64,000 nucleotides of DNA from Embiotoca jacksoni (Eukaryota > Chordata > Actinopteri > Embiotocidae), in assembly GCA_022577435.1 (NCBI GenBank), contig JAKOON010000102.1, forward strand, positions 666,001 to 730,000, given 5' to 3'. Below the pieces are notes generated by a model. That model was not told where the DNA came from. It did no database searches and was given only the letters and a program-made list of their open reading frames with translations. Position numbers and translations under genes: made by a program. Position 1 is the first letter of the stretch, and each line of letters starts with the position of its first letter. Shown here in pieces: positions 1 through 11,735 of this stretch.

Positions 1-318
1 CTGCATTAGTAGTCAATAAGATACAAATATTTAGATAAGCCTTGTCCATAGTATGGACTAAACAAATTCAGTCTTTTTAAAGTGAGGGAGAAATAAAAGT
101 TAACAAAAACAAAACACATGAACACAAAACATGTTATCCTATAGGAATTATTTTTCCATAACAATGTGACCAGTAATAATTTCTTTGTGCTACATGTATC
201 AACCATAGGACTTTGAAATACTGGTTTATTTTAAAACACTGGATTTTTGTTCCCTTTGTGTGACACAGTACGCTGAAGTAAACAGACAGAGTAGCTTTGT
301 AAAGTACAAGGTTTTCAA

Positions 319-540
319 TTATTCATAAGATATGTGTGGAAAACATGCAATAATGGAAAGCTGAGTAAGAGTCATTTCCCCCGAGAGAGGTAGATCTGAA
401 TTTTCCTCGTTCTCCTGTTCGCTCTCCTTCAAGATTTCACAGTATCCTGTATCTCTGACTGGAATACGCTGCGGAGGATCAAAAATCACCCACATAGCAG
501 AAATGCAACATGCAGTACCATCAATATCTCTGACCTCGGT
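319..540 (-). CDS. Possible terminal exon of an unidentified gene
   Basis: The minus strand reads open for 73 codons from a possible AG acceptor (541-542) to a TAA stop at 319-321. The peptide has protein-like composition: a Cys/hydrophobic stretch (GTACCISAMWVIFDPPQ), then a DTGYCEIL segment and an acidic run (KESEQENEENSD). It lacks an early methionine, so it would have to be a final exon spliced from something further right. No family was recognised. The polypyrimidine tract before the acceptor is weak, and the plus strand of the same bases is also open in one frame. This may therefore be chance. It would lie antisense inside the last intron of the LRR gene at 778-933. Confidence 0.28.
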   Translation of the reverse strand, partial: TEVRDIDGTACCISAMWVIFDPPQRIPVRDTGYCEILKESEQENEENSDLPLSGEMTLTQLSIIACFPHISYE

Positions 541-777
541 CTACTCTCTTCAAAAATAGAAATGGCTGTTGCAGACAAAACAACAAAACACCGATGACAC
601 CAACAATCAGCAGTTTGGAAAGTGTGCGCTATTTCAGACTGCAAGGTTGCCCAGGGGGGATTTCCCAAGGTTATCAAGGCTGTGCTCAGACCTTTTAGAA
701 ACAGCATCTTGTGATGTGTTCAACATGGACACGCATCCATGCCAACCAACCGTGTTTGCTTGTTCATTCCTGTGTAG

Positions 778-933
778 CTTGGAGGTAAAGCCTTGGAGGA
801 GGCGATGTCCCACAACACCAGTGTGACCGAATGCAGTATCTACCTGACAGGAGTTGATGAGCGCAGCGTCTCCTTAATTGACAAGGTGCTTCTCGCCAAC
901 AACACTTCAGAACTCAAAATCAAGCGCAAATGA
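778..933 (+). CDS. tcte1: Terminal exon of a leucine-rich-repeat protein, probably tcte1/drc5
   Basis: The exon follows a good acceptor (TGTGTAG with an upstream pyrimidine-rich tract) and runs 51 codons to TGA at 931-933. It begins LGGKALEEAMSHNTSVTEC, the ribonuclease-inhibitor type LRR pattern of a helix followed by a new strand, and ends in a basic tail (ELKIKRK). All earlier exons would lie left of the window. The name rests mainly on position. In human 6p21.1 TCTE1 lies tail to tail with TMEM151B, and this exon has exactly that arrangement relative to tmem151b here. TCTE1/DRC5 is an axonemal LRR protein of the nexin-dynein regulatory complex. Another LRR protein cannot be excluded from 51 residues. 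Confidence 0.55.
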   Translation, partial: LGGKALEEAMSHNTSVTECSIYLTGVDERSVSLIDKVLLANNTSELKIKRK

Positions 934-2798
934 AAGAAGAAAGAAAGAAAGTAAGAAACAGGAAGGTAAACCACCATATACTCATATTGCATCAAGCTAT
1001 GTAGTTCGCTGTGCTGGAGCAAATCTTTCAACAAAACTAGTGTTGGAACCTAATAATAAGCAATAAGATCTTGTTAGCATGTCTGTCACATAAAAAGAAT
1101 ACACCAGATATTTTAGTGAGCATTTCCAGTTTATTGAGCCTTTTTTCCTACGTTGATATACATATTTGGTATTCAGTTCTTATGTAACATCAAGGCATGG
1201 TGGTGTTGGAATACATACAGACTTGTTTTATTTTTTACCTATATCCACTGGTAAATAGTGTAACTCTTTTGCGAAGCAGCGACAAAATCATCTTAAATGT
1301 AATTAATGTCGTGTTTTTTTCAGTTTTTAACCAGGCAAAAATCTCTATTGGTTCTCTACAACCATATGAAGAGAAGCAAAGGTATTCTGCAGGTTCATTG
1401 AGAACCAATTCAGTCTAAAATGCATAAATCTAAGATAGAATACTGATGTTATTAAGATCAGTAATCAATGTCAGCAATCACTCAGCGTTATCTTAAAGTG
1501 ATGTCTACTCTATGTATGACTGGATGTGTCCCAAATCAGTCAAATCAACCCGACAACATTTGTAGTTTAAAAAAAAAAAAAGTGTATTCAAATGATTTAT
1601 ACAATAATTCAAAGTTGTAAATGAAAAGCAGCAAAAATATGTTGTTGGCTGCATTGCCTGTATTCTGTTATAAGGGATTGTACTTCCTTTTGCAACATAA
1701 CAAATCACTGTTTGAAAGTGTACCTTCTCCAGTTACCTCAAAGCGTGTGCGTGACACATTCAGCTGAGCACAATATTGCACGTCGACACTCACTCTACAC
1801 TCTCATCTCTAGTTTATGTACAGTACAAAGCCTTTCTGGCCTATGGTCTTCAAAATGCACAAATTTATCTAAATATAAAAAGATGAGCCCCAAAGCATTC
1901 TGGAGTGAAAGACTAAATACCATAACAACCTAATCTACTTAATAGACATGATAAAGGGTTCAGTGCTTTGCATGACAAAAGCTTTTATTCTAACAGTCAT
2001 CTACGGGGGGAAAAATGTCTCGTTATTAACCTTTCAGTCAGATTTAGAACCATTTTCAATACCCCAAATAGTGTTTTTGTCACCGCTGTTACGTAAACAT
2101 TGCACTGGTAAACACGTTTTTCTATTCTTACACATGACTATGTATGAATATCACAGTGAAGCCACCTGAGAGGCTCGTTGGCTAATCATGAAGGAGAAAA
2201 TGTGATGATTTCTGAGTGACCCACTGACTGGAATCCTGTACGTCCTCCCTACGAGCTGAAATAACATTTAAAAAAGACTTCAGTACGTTTTAATCCTTGG
2301 TGGAGTTTGCATGCTTTTATTTGTTGTGTCCTCTGAGACATGCAAGTCCGTTTAATTCTCTGACTCCTGACCGGTGCCTGCTGGGATGATCCAGCCCTTT
2401 ACAACTCAGACAGAAGAAATAATTGAGGAAAAGGAGCTGAATGAATTGAAAAATACATTTCAACCAATGTCAATGGGTTTCCTGCTATTTCATATGGCGA
2501 TCGCTCTCATATCTGCTAAATATAAATACAGCTTAATAACTTAACTTAACATAAAGGCTGAAAACAGTGGGAATAGCTAGCCTAAATTGCCCTCTGCCTA
2601 GAACCATAACTAGCCATTTTTACACTTCCGTTCTTGTACAATTAAACAAATGAGATATAAAAATGTTGGAAATTATTTCAGCATTTTTGGAGACATTTCA
2701 ATGTTAGTGTTACAAACACCAGAACCAGGAGCTAGTTACACCTGCTGTTTACAAGGTTAAACGGATTGCACCATATAAAGTAGAGATTAGTTGTTACA

Positions 2799-3316
2799 GG
2801 TTCAGTGTGTAGGATTTATTGGCAGAAATGGAATATATTATTCATAATTGTGTTTTCATTCGTGTGTAATCACCTGACACTAACAATGGTTTACTTTTTG
2901 TGCCTTTGGGCAGCTGGGAATTGGGAACGTTCCCATTTTGAAACGTCCCTCTTCCTCGTTTAAAGCATTCAAAAACAACCCCAGAAAATGTGCTTTTTAC
3001 ATTTCTACTGTACTGTCATAAATCCATATTAACCAACACAGAGACAAAATGAAGCTCAGGAGGTCAATATTATTTCGACAAGTTTGGATGTACTGATGTT
3101 TTTAACATTTCTAGAAAACTTGGTACACTAGGCTAACCATGTCTGTTGATTAGCATGTTGCAGTGTCGTGTTTCTACAGTAGCCCAGAAAGGACAAACCA
3201 AACACAGGCTCTAGAGAGGGCCTTTCACATTTCTGTACAAGCTTGGAAGAGGAGTAAAGTAGAATGCAGTCTACTACCTCATCACTAAATGCCACTAAAT
3301 CCCACACACTGATTCT
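2799..3316. mobile_element. Non-autonomous inverted-repeat DNA element (MITE-like)
   Basis: The left end reads GGTTCAGTGTGTAGGATTTA (2799-2818). The right end, read in reverse complement from 3316, is nearly the same (CAGTGTGTGGGATTTA core). The pair forms about 20 bp of terminal inverted repeat around roughly 480 bp with no open frame. The GTTCAGTGTGTAGGATTTA end is, from memory, a common fish repeat terminus. The superfamily was not assigned. Confidence 0.65.
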
Positions 3317-5332
3317 TGACTAAAATGCTGTTTTTTCTGAAATAATTACGTAAACTGTTTAAAGAAAAAATAATATATCCCCCTCAATTGCAAATTATAA
3401 ATCTTAAACCAAGATCATTTGTCCAAATTAATCCAGTTAGGTTTTTTAATCCAATATATTCCACTCACTCTACACTGCAAGAAGTGATGGATTTACAAAT
3501 CGCTAGTGCAACCAAACCCCGAAGTGGAACTAGATGACACATTTCTGCTTCTGTCACTCTGTCTTTGTAATCTTGAACGGAAACATTGTTAAAGTTATGA
3601 TTCATTTATGATTATTTGGTTCAGCACTGTTCACAAACCCGTCATTTAAAGATGGTCTAGTTATTATGCAGCTTATATTTGCCAAAGCTTTTAATGAACA
3701 AAATGAAACATCTTCATAACTGCAATCCAAAGTGTAAAATCAGTGGGAGTGAAAGGAGTGATGATTATATTTGGTATGAGGATGTTTTTGAAAGCAGAAT
3801 CGTTGCCCTGAATACTATCCTGAGTTTGGGGGTAGCGGCTTGCATAGAAGACCTTGAGTTGTGAAAACGGGTTAAAACAGTTCAATGGTTTCATTATAAA
3901 CTTAATGAAATGAAAAGTTTGATCGATCTGTGTTTTGTTTTTTTCTGTGTCTCTCGTTCTTTGACTATTTTCACCGTGTTCACTCGTATTGCTATAAAGA
4001 TAATCCACAACTCCAAAATTAGCTCTGCACATGGAAAGGAATGAGGATGGCTAATTGGTCACAAGTTACTGTACACGCTTGTTATTGTGAAATGACTGAA
4101 CACCGGGAAGATATTATTCAGTGATTCTGATGGTCCTGATGGCCAACCATCCATGTCAGTTTATTTTTACACTGCAGGTCTCATGGAGTAGTATTTTACC
4201 ACCTTTCTTGAATGATTTGTATGCTTGATTTCATCTATTCAAGGAGCTTTATAGATTATTCACAGATATTGTGGAGTAATGTGGGGTTTACAGTTAAATT
4301 TAGCAGAACTGTTTGATTTCATAAGCCAACCCTCACATAATATTTGTCTCTAAAACAAAAACACAATTCCCCACAGGATACTGCGTGCACGCAGCTGAGA
4401 GGAAGTTGGTTTTTTTTAGTTCTTCTAAGTGATCCTGTCATATTATTAAATCTGACACTATCAGCAGTGAATCCAGGCCTCTGCCTATTTCTAGCATCTT
4501 TGATGGCGAGCTCTCCGGCTGTCTCTCTGATACGCATCAGTAGCAGCACAGAGCTGGCTTTCTGGGATCATGTGTTACATTATGAAGAAAGTCATTTAGG
4601 GCTTGATTCTCCAAAACTTTTAGTGTATTTTCAACCACAATGAGGTCAGGTAATACAACATTGTCTTTTGCACGTTAAATACCGTGCGCTACTGTTCGGC
4701 TTGTTTGAATCAAGGTGTGGAGATGAGTTAAGTTGTGATAGCTTATGCTTGTCAGTAACAGTTGGCGCGAGGCACTTAAATAAAGAGGTAGGCTGAATGA
4801 AAATATTGCCAAATGTGAAATTAAATGGATCTTTTAAGATTTTTAAACTAGCTGAGTTGACACTGATCAATCAATATTAAAGTGAGGTTTACTACAATGT
4901 AGTTGGCCATCATATAAAATCTCAACCATATGAAGAAGTGTTGATGATTCAGTTTTAAGTTCTCGTGTCCTTTAGCCCTCCTGTACTAAATTATTCATGT
5001 TCCTCCAGTGCTATATTTGGCAAGCAGGGAAGTATAATGTCATTGCTAACGACGATTTCAGCTGACGGGATATTGTATCTGTGCCAGACACTTCTTTGTG
5101 TTGTACCGCAACTTGTTTTTTAAATGGACTTCCATTAGTATAGACTGAGTGAACATATTTAAATCATCCTGTGTCACAACATATTACATGCAGATGTTTA
5201 GATTTTATATTTGAGCCAACTTGATAAGAGTCATAGGATGTGTGTTTTATTTTTTGCTAAACTATTTAGTCATGTTCATTATGTTTTGACAGGGAGGCTG
5301 ATATCTTTTCATTTTCCCTCATGATTCACCCG

Positions 5333-5503
5333 TCACATGACTCACATGACGCGTGTGTCTCATTTGTCCATTAATTGTTATATCCCTTTCATTTGTCACT
5401 ATTTTCTCAGGCTGTTACTGAGTCAAAGCCCGTTTTAGTCTTCAAACACGAGGAAGTGTTACTCACGTCTTTGCAACTTGTCTGTGACTAAGCTCTATAA
5501 ATA
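5333..5503 (+). promoter_or_regulatory. Possible promoter: tandem M-box, AP-1 sites and TATA box
   Basis: Two overlapping TCACATGAC motifs (5333-5350) embed a TGACTCA AP-1 site (5338-5344). A second AP-1 site, TGAGTCA, lies at 5419-5425, and a consensus TATAAATA at 5496-5503. Together they look like a plus-strand promoter. The 127-codon plus-strand frame that begins at 5560 is not protein-like, so any transcript would probably be non-coding or antisense to the tmem151b 3' region. Confidence 0.3.
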
Positions 5504-5884
5504 TGGCGTTTACAGTAGGATGAGACTCCCCCCGGTGTTCCTCGGTTATTTGGCGCTTTATGGATGTTTTAGAGCTGAATGCGACACTTTGGCAGTTTGG
5601 TCCTTTAAAGCCGCTTTGTAGTTTAAACAACAGTCTCATCAAGTCTAGCTTTTCCCTGACTTATGGAGGGTACTGTGACAAAGTCCCCACATATACTTTG
5701 TTTGTACTCGAGGCTAGTTTCTGTAGAGATTTGAACAAATCCGTAGTTGCAGTAACTTGTTGGTGGATCTTTTTTTTTTTTTTTTTTTACCTCTACTGTA
5801 AAGGAGAGAATCAAGAGTCCAGGGTTCGAGAGGTTTCTCTTGTGTCATCATATTCCTCTCTCAGACAAGCGTGGCGGCTGTGGG

Positions 5885-8800
5885 TCATAGTGAAGTTTCC
5901 ACACAGGAGCCGTTTCTGTGCAGAGAACGGTGGTCGTGGTTGAGGCAGCCTTCGTTGCGATGTACGATGAGCACTGGGAAGCACAGAGCATCCTGATAGG
6001 CTGGCGGGTTCTCCTCGCTGGTCTGCTGGCCTGACAGACAGCGCGTGCTCTCTGTGGGGCAGGACTGCTCATTCAGGCTCCCGCTGCTCCTCCACAGGCA
6101 ACTCCGCCTGGAGCCGTACAGCCGACCCAACGAGAAGCGGCTGGCGCTGAAGGGGATACGGGGGCTCCCCGTGTTGCAAATGCTGAGGGCGCTGCGAGAG
6201 AAGATGGAGGAGCTGCTGATGGTTCGGTGGCAGCGCTCACAGTTCTGCCTGTAGCTGCCGTAGCCTCCACATATGGAGTAGCTGTTACAGCTCCCTGAGA
6301 GCTGGGCCAGGTCCATGAGGACTGCCTCCGAGTAGCTGGGCACCAGCTGCTGGTTGGAGCGGATGTGCCACTCTAGCTCTGTGCTGTCGATTGTGTTGAC
6401 TCTTGGGATGTGTCTGCAGTACGGCCGCTCCTCAGATGGTGTTACTGGCACATAGTCAAAGCCGAACAGCTTCTCTACATGGTAGTGCGCACAGGCAGTG
6501 CGGTACTCTGTCAGCACCCGCAGAGGCCAGGAGAGGGTGAACGCAGCCGCTACCCAGAAGGTGGAGTGGGAAGCGTACCAAGGAAGGTGATTCGGGTCAG
6601 AAAAGGCAATCATATACTCCTTAAAGTCTACATTCTTCAGGTGCATCCCCTCTCGGGCCTCCATGTAATCATCCAGGCCCTCGTTCTCTGTAAAGAACCG
6701 GGCTCGCTGGGTCAGGTAGGAGTTTTCTGACTCCACATTGGCGAAGCTAAAGCACTTGGTGAACCTCAGCTTTGTGATGGGGAAGCCCTCCAGGCCCAGC
6801 AGGTGCTTCGAGATGTCCTTAACTCCACAGTTCCCGTAGTCAAACTCCGCCTCAGCCACGTGGGTGTTCACTCTCTCGTGGTAGACCTGTGTTGTGGTGT
6901 AGGCATCTCCATTACGGTAACGTGTCACCTGCCGTGTCCTCCTGACATAATGATAGCTGATGGCCTTCCACCAGATGCAGGGCGTAGCCTGCTGCATTCG
7001 CTGTATGCGCTCCGCCACGCTTTCCACATCCACCTTGTACTGCAGCTCGTTCCTGGTGTAGCAGTGCCAGCACTCCACCAGGTAGACCACATAGAGCATG
7101 ACCAGGAAGGCCAGAGGGATGTAGATGTAGCCGTTGGAGCAGGGACTGTCGTGGTACATCATAGACTTCCCCTTGTAAGCGCTGTCGAAGGAGAGGCGCG
7201 TGACCTTGGTCACCTGGCACCAGGCCATCACCCCGACACAGCCGTACATCAGCAGGCACAGCAGCAGGCATTTCCAGTGGGTTTCCTCACACAAGGATTT
7301 AGTCAGCGACTGTTTCCGAGGCTGCTGCTACAAAGAAGATGAGAAAAAAAGCAATATGTCAGCAACAATAATTAGTGCAACTGTGTACTTACATTATAAT
7401 GAGAAAAAGTAACCTCTACACAACAGGGAACCTGAGGAGCTATGTGAATTGAAATTGATCAACATGACCTAAATACCTGGAAGGAATAAAGTTAAAATGC
7501 AGTGGCTCATGCACGTAAAATATTTAAGGAAATATTCTGCGTTGTAAGTGCTTTTGTATAGTTTATGCATGAGCCATGAAGGAATTGCTCATGTCTTGGT
7601 CTGTGCTTGTTATAATCACAAAATTTACTAACTATTATGATAAAAAGAAAAAGAAAAGTGAAAGTATAAAGCACTTGTCAGCAATGAGCAGCGTGAGCTT
7701 CTGTGTGAGTGGTGTGCGGGTGGGAACATGGTCATGGTACGTGAGTTGATATAAATATGAGTTATGCTATAGAAACAGAGTAAAAGAGCAGAGATAGCCT
7801 GAGGGGTGGACCCCTCATTTAATACCAAGCCAGGCAGAAAAAAAGCAGTCGTTTGACTCTGGCAGCATAAAGCTGGTGCCATCCTCTATCACCTCGGGGC
7901 ACAGCAAGCCCCAGTGGCTGCATCGAGAGCTGGTCACGCCCTATAGAAACACTGCCACACGAACCTGGCACGGATTCAAAAGCTCCAGGAAGGATAGAGT
8001 AACGCTGAATTCATTCAAAAAAATGTGCATGGCAGACATTGCGCTGAGGCCGAGTCTGCCATTTATAGACAATAAACGCTTCAGATTGTGCTGTAAATGT
8101 TGCATTCATCATCTAATACTGTTCATCGGTCAACTCCAACAGCAACAGTCAAACAACCAGCATCATGACATTGATGTATTGAACTCCACATGTGAGCTCT
8201 GTGCTCTTCAAGTGACAGACAAACATAAATAATAGATGCTCTTTCTCCATAATTATCCTCCCCACCTTTGTCACATGGTCCCCAAGTCCCTGGCCAACCC
8301 CAGGCTACACCCCACAGGGCAAAAGGGACAAATACTGAAATTCCCCATTTGAAATAAACCTACTGCAAGAGGAGTAATTTACTCACTAGCATCCTGTACA
8401 TACTTGACAACTATAATCAATACAACATGACATACTTTGCGGCTCATGTTACATTTTACAAGCGAGAATAATCACGAACAGTTGTGGAGAGCAGAAAACA
8501 TCATTCTGCATTGATGAAACACATATTTGATCAGAAACAAATAGAACAGAAACAGCAGTCCTATACAGGGACTTTTACATGTATATTATAGTGGAGCGTC
8601 ACCCCTCATTTGAAGTCAAACAACAAAAAAGGTTATTTGATGGCAACAAATGTCTTTTTTTTAACTGAAAAGTTCCTGTCTGAGATCATAACGGAGCTGT
8701 TCATTGGGCCTGTGGAGAGCAGAAAAGAAAGGAAATGACTCACCACCATAAATGCAGTGGTGTTGACATTTTTTATACATTAGACAAAGAAATTCCTCCG

Positions 8801-10352
8801 GCCTGCTTGAATAGCAAGAAAGACTTCTAATTAAGCACAGAAGGGGGAAAACACCTCATGTGTTTGTCATGCAGGGACACCTGAAGTATACAATAGAAGA
8901 GAAACCACTGGTTTTTGAAAAATCTTAAACATTGATTTGTTGAAGCCAGAGAAAATATCAGGAAATTGATTTTAGATGATGCAACTAGAAACTGTGCTTA
9001 TAGTTCAAAAATATGTTTTCTTACAGTGTGATTTGATTTTGCACTGCCAGATTTAAAAGCTGCCTCTAAATTGGACCAATATTGATTTGTGTTTAACACA
9101 ATTATAGTGTAAAAAGTCTCTGAGGTCCAGTCAGCTGGAGGGTCTCATAATATGTTTGACATGTTTCCTTCTGCGCAGGAACACAAACAACTTGGGTGCA
9201 GGCTACAAAATATAGACGTGAACACAGAGAGAGTAAAATAATATGCTGTGTTATTGTGAGGATATGATCAATTATTTTTATGGTTTAAGATCATATCAGC
9301 AATCTAAAATCATCCATTAGCCTATGTTAAAAATATCTTAACCCAGGAAGGTTAAAATCCTTCCAGGAGTCTTCACGATTCATGAGCCCACTGTGGTGCC
9401 TTTAACTAAGTGCCTCTCACACTCATGGACACTTTCTCTTGACATAATAAGACCAGCTAGGTTATATAAAAAGGCTCTTGTGTAATGGATATCTAACTTG
9501 TCCAGCATGTGTGTTTGTAGGGGAAGTCTACACAATGTCAGCAACAAAATTAGATTTAATAGTATTGTTGCTGATATTAATTTAATCTCTTTGCAGGAAA
9601 AAAAAATGTGATTTTAAATGAATGTTTCCTTTGGTGTTGTCCTTAAATCTAAGGATATGTAAATCAACCGTTTTTGGTTGTTTATTTTACATCTTCCCCA
9701 GAAAGTCTGGATCAAGATCTTTTTGTCTTAAAAGACCAAACAAACCTGCTTAGATGTTGAACCTGTGAGGTGTGAAACATAACTGTGTCCACACAGATTT
9801 GAAGACAGTATTTCTTTCTTCTGGTTCCTTCTCTTTTTTTTTGTTCTTTTTTTTTACACTTTCAATGACCTGATTGGACCCTCTCCAGGACCCACATTAG
9901 GTCCCTGAACCCCATTTTGGAAAGCACTTGTCTGGATGGGAGACAAACAGGAGCACATCCAGCCACGTTCACACTCTCCGTTGCGAGCTTGGACGCACAG
10001 GGACGTGTAATATTGCATATGAAGCCAGTAAACCAGCAGTAAACACAGAAATGTTGTGCGTGCACTGGCGCCAATCAAACCCTCATCACCAGCATCTGAT
10101 TATTAGAGTTAGATTATAGGGATCCACAGTGATGGTGAAACATGTCCCACTAATTAAAGGCTGAATTTGACTCACTCTGGTAAGAAAACTGGCATAGCTC
10201 ACGCGCTGCACACAATTAGTCCTTACCTCCTCCCTGGGGCTGTCCACCTCCTCCCTGGGGCTGTCCACCTCCTCCCTGGGGCTGTCCGGCTCCTCTTCGG
10301 GGACGGTGGTGGTGCTGCTTTCACTGGCCGTTGCAGCCGATGCTGGGGACAT
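5885..10352 (-). CDS. tmem151b: Transmembrane protein 151B
   Basis: This is a multipass membrane protein of the TMEM151 family, whose molecular role is not established. Two coding exons join in phase 0: exon 1 10352-10227 (donor GTAAGG) and exon 2 7327-5885 (acceptor TTTGTAG), giving 522 residues. The start ATG at 10352 opens MSPASAATAS, like the N-terminus of mammalian TMEM151B, with A at -3. An ATG-initiated frame extends 36 codons further upstream but looks like 5' UTR. Hydrophobic segments lie near residues 62-78, 109-127 and 297-314. Family stretches include YHDSPCSNGY, CIWWKAISYHYVRRTRQ and NEGLDDYMEAREGMHLKN. The long cytoplasmic tail keeps WHIRSNQQLVPSYSEAVLMD, PPAYQDA and the terminal SCVETSL. 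Exon 1 carries three tandem DSPREEV units. The gene is convergent with the LRR gene on its left and divergent from nfkbie. Confidence 0.97.
7328..10226 (-). other. Single large intron of tmem151b
   Basis: The 2.9 kb intron is bounded by GTAAGG (10226-10221) and a TTTGTAG acceptor (7328). No convincing internal exon or mobile element was seen. Short T runs lie near 9834-9855. Confidence 0.85.
10228..10290 (-). repeat. Three 21-bp coding repeats in tmem151b exon 1
   Basis: The 21-bp unit (plus-strand core CTGTCCACCTCCTCCCTGGG) occurs three times head to tail. Read on the minus strand it encodes DSPREE(V/-) three times. The copies are nearly identical at DNA level, which suggests recent expansion by slippage. 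Confidence 0.9.
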
Positions 10353-11517
10353 GATGATAACGGTACAAAAACCGGTGCATGGATCTCCTGTTGGGATGGG
10401 GGGGGTTCCAAAGCAGGGTGAGACATAAACACACGGAGAACCCCTCTGCGCATCATCCACATGAAACCAGTCCAGCAGGAGCCCGAACGGAAACGCTCAA
10501 AAGATGCATCCTCCCAGGAGCCTCCTCCAGGTGGGCAGACTTCGCGGGGTGGATAGCCTACGGGAATCCGGTCATTGTGCCTCCGAAGACACGCAAAATA
10601 GGCTGAGACTCCTCCCGCGATGCAATGACTAGATGATGATGAAGAGTGCTGCAAGGGATTCAGGGTAAGGAAATGACAAAGGCGGCAGTCAGCTCCTCTC
10701 TCTGAAGACAGAGCTCATGGCAGCCAGTGAAGCTGAGAAGCAGGACAAAGACGACAGACAGCGGCACGTGTGAACCGCCAGTCCGACACCACAATGTAAA
10801 TAACACCCACAGTACGTGTTCACGTAAATCACAAGAGCGCAGAGAGGCGCTGCTGCACAGGGGAACCACCCCCCTGCATACCATTAGCTGCATGACCTTG
10901 TCTCTGGTCTCAATCTGGATTAAAATACCTCCTTTAAGAAAATGATGGAGGAAATAATAATTAAATTTCAGTTCGACAGGCCAATTCTTTGCCAATTATG
11001 TCATAATAGATTAAAATAAAGTTCACTTCTATAGTAAGATAACATGAGACATACATGGAGAGGCAATTTAGGGAAAGACAATGTGTACAATAGGAAAGCA
11101 ACAATTCTTTTCATTTGATGAAGTTTATGATGAGATAGTTGAAACTGAGTCAGACACTTTTGTTAAATATTTAAGATTTAAAGCGTTCATTTTACACGAG
11201 ATTATTTTAGTGAGCTTTTGTGCTCTGGTTGATTAGAGTTCAGCTGTTGAACACTTACTAATGAACCCATAGTGTTACTGGTAGTGAAACATAAAACACC
11301 CAAAACACGCAAGACTTACAGTCCGTTTGTTTTTATTCATAAACTGTAGTAAAACACTGCTCTGCAGTTTATTCGCATAAACATTGAAAATACTTGCTTT
11401 ATTCAGCACTGAGAGATCAAATATTTCTTTGTGTTTGCATTTTGTTATGGATGTAATTCTTTACTCCTTCGCCCTTTTTAACCCATAAACAGACAAGCAC
11501 AGGCTTTGCTCTTTCTT

Positions 11518-11520
<3 letters not shown>

Positions 11521-11608
<88 letters not shown>
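11521..11608. repeat. GATA microsatellite, 22 perfect units
   Basis: There are 22 uninterrupted GATA repeats. They directly abut a LINE 3' end (11609 onward, minus strand), so on the minus strand they form the TATC tail of that insertion. Confidence 0.97.
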
Positions 11609-11735
11609 CTTTATTAATCCCACAAGGGAATTTTTTTCCCGCTACAGTAGCATTATAGGAACAGGAAAGCAATAAAACAACAGTAAAATATTAAATATAA
11701 AAATGCACAGTATATACAATAAATAGAATATTATT
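11609..11735 (-). mobile_element. 5'-truncated LINE 3' end
   Basis: The sequence begins CTTTATTAATCCCACAAGGGAA and continues GCTACAGTAGCATTATAGGAA..., ending near ATGCACAGTATATACAATA. This aligns by eye with 59781-59925, the 3' UTR of the RT-bearing LINE, and has the same orientation. It is a truncated copy. Confidence 0.8.

Larger units (their letters stand above)
934..5884. other. Intergenic stretch between the LRR gene and tmem151b
   Basis: No convincing coding exon was seen on either strand. The stretch holds 3' flanking sequence of both convergent genes, an inverted-repeat element (2799-3316), and a TATA/AP-1 cluster (5333-5503). Possible polyadenylation hexamers for tmem151b, read on the minus strand, include one at 5246-5251. 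A T-run lies at 5770-5788. Confidence 0.5.

Noticed and set aside
5560..5943. 127-codon plus-strand open frame after a TATA box
   Set aside because: Contains a run of phenylalanines from a poly-T tract, has no family resemblance and ends opposite the tmem151b C-terminus.
6803..7342. 179-codon plus-strand frame
   Set aside because: It is the antisense shadow of tmem151b exon 2, which has clear family homology on the minus strand.
10223..10654. 143-codon minus-strand frame over tmem151b exon 1
   Set aside because: Alternative frame of the same exon, rich in TAPGRRW repeats; the DSPREEV frame splices in phase to exon 2.
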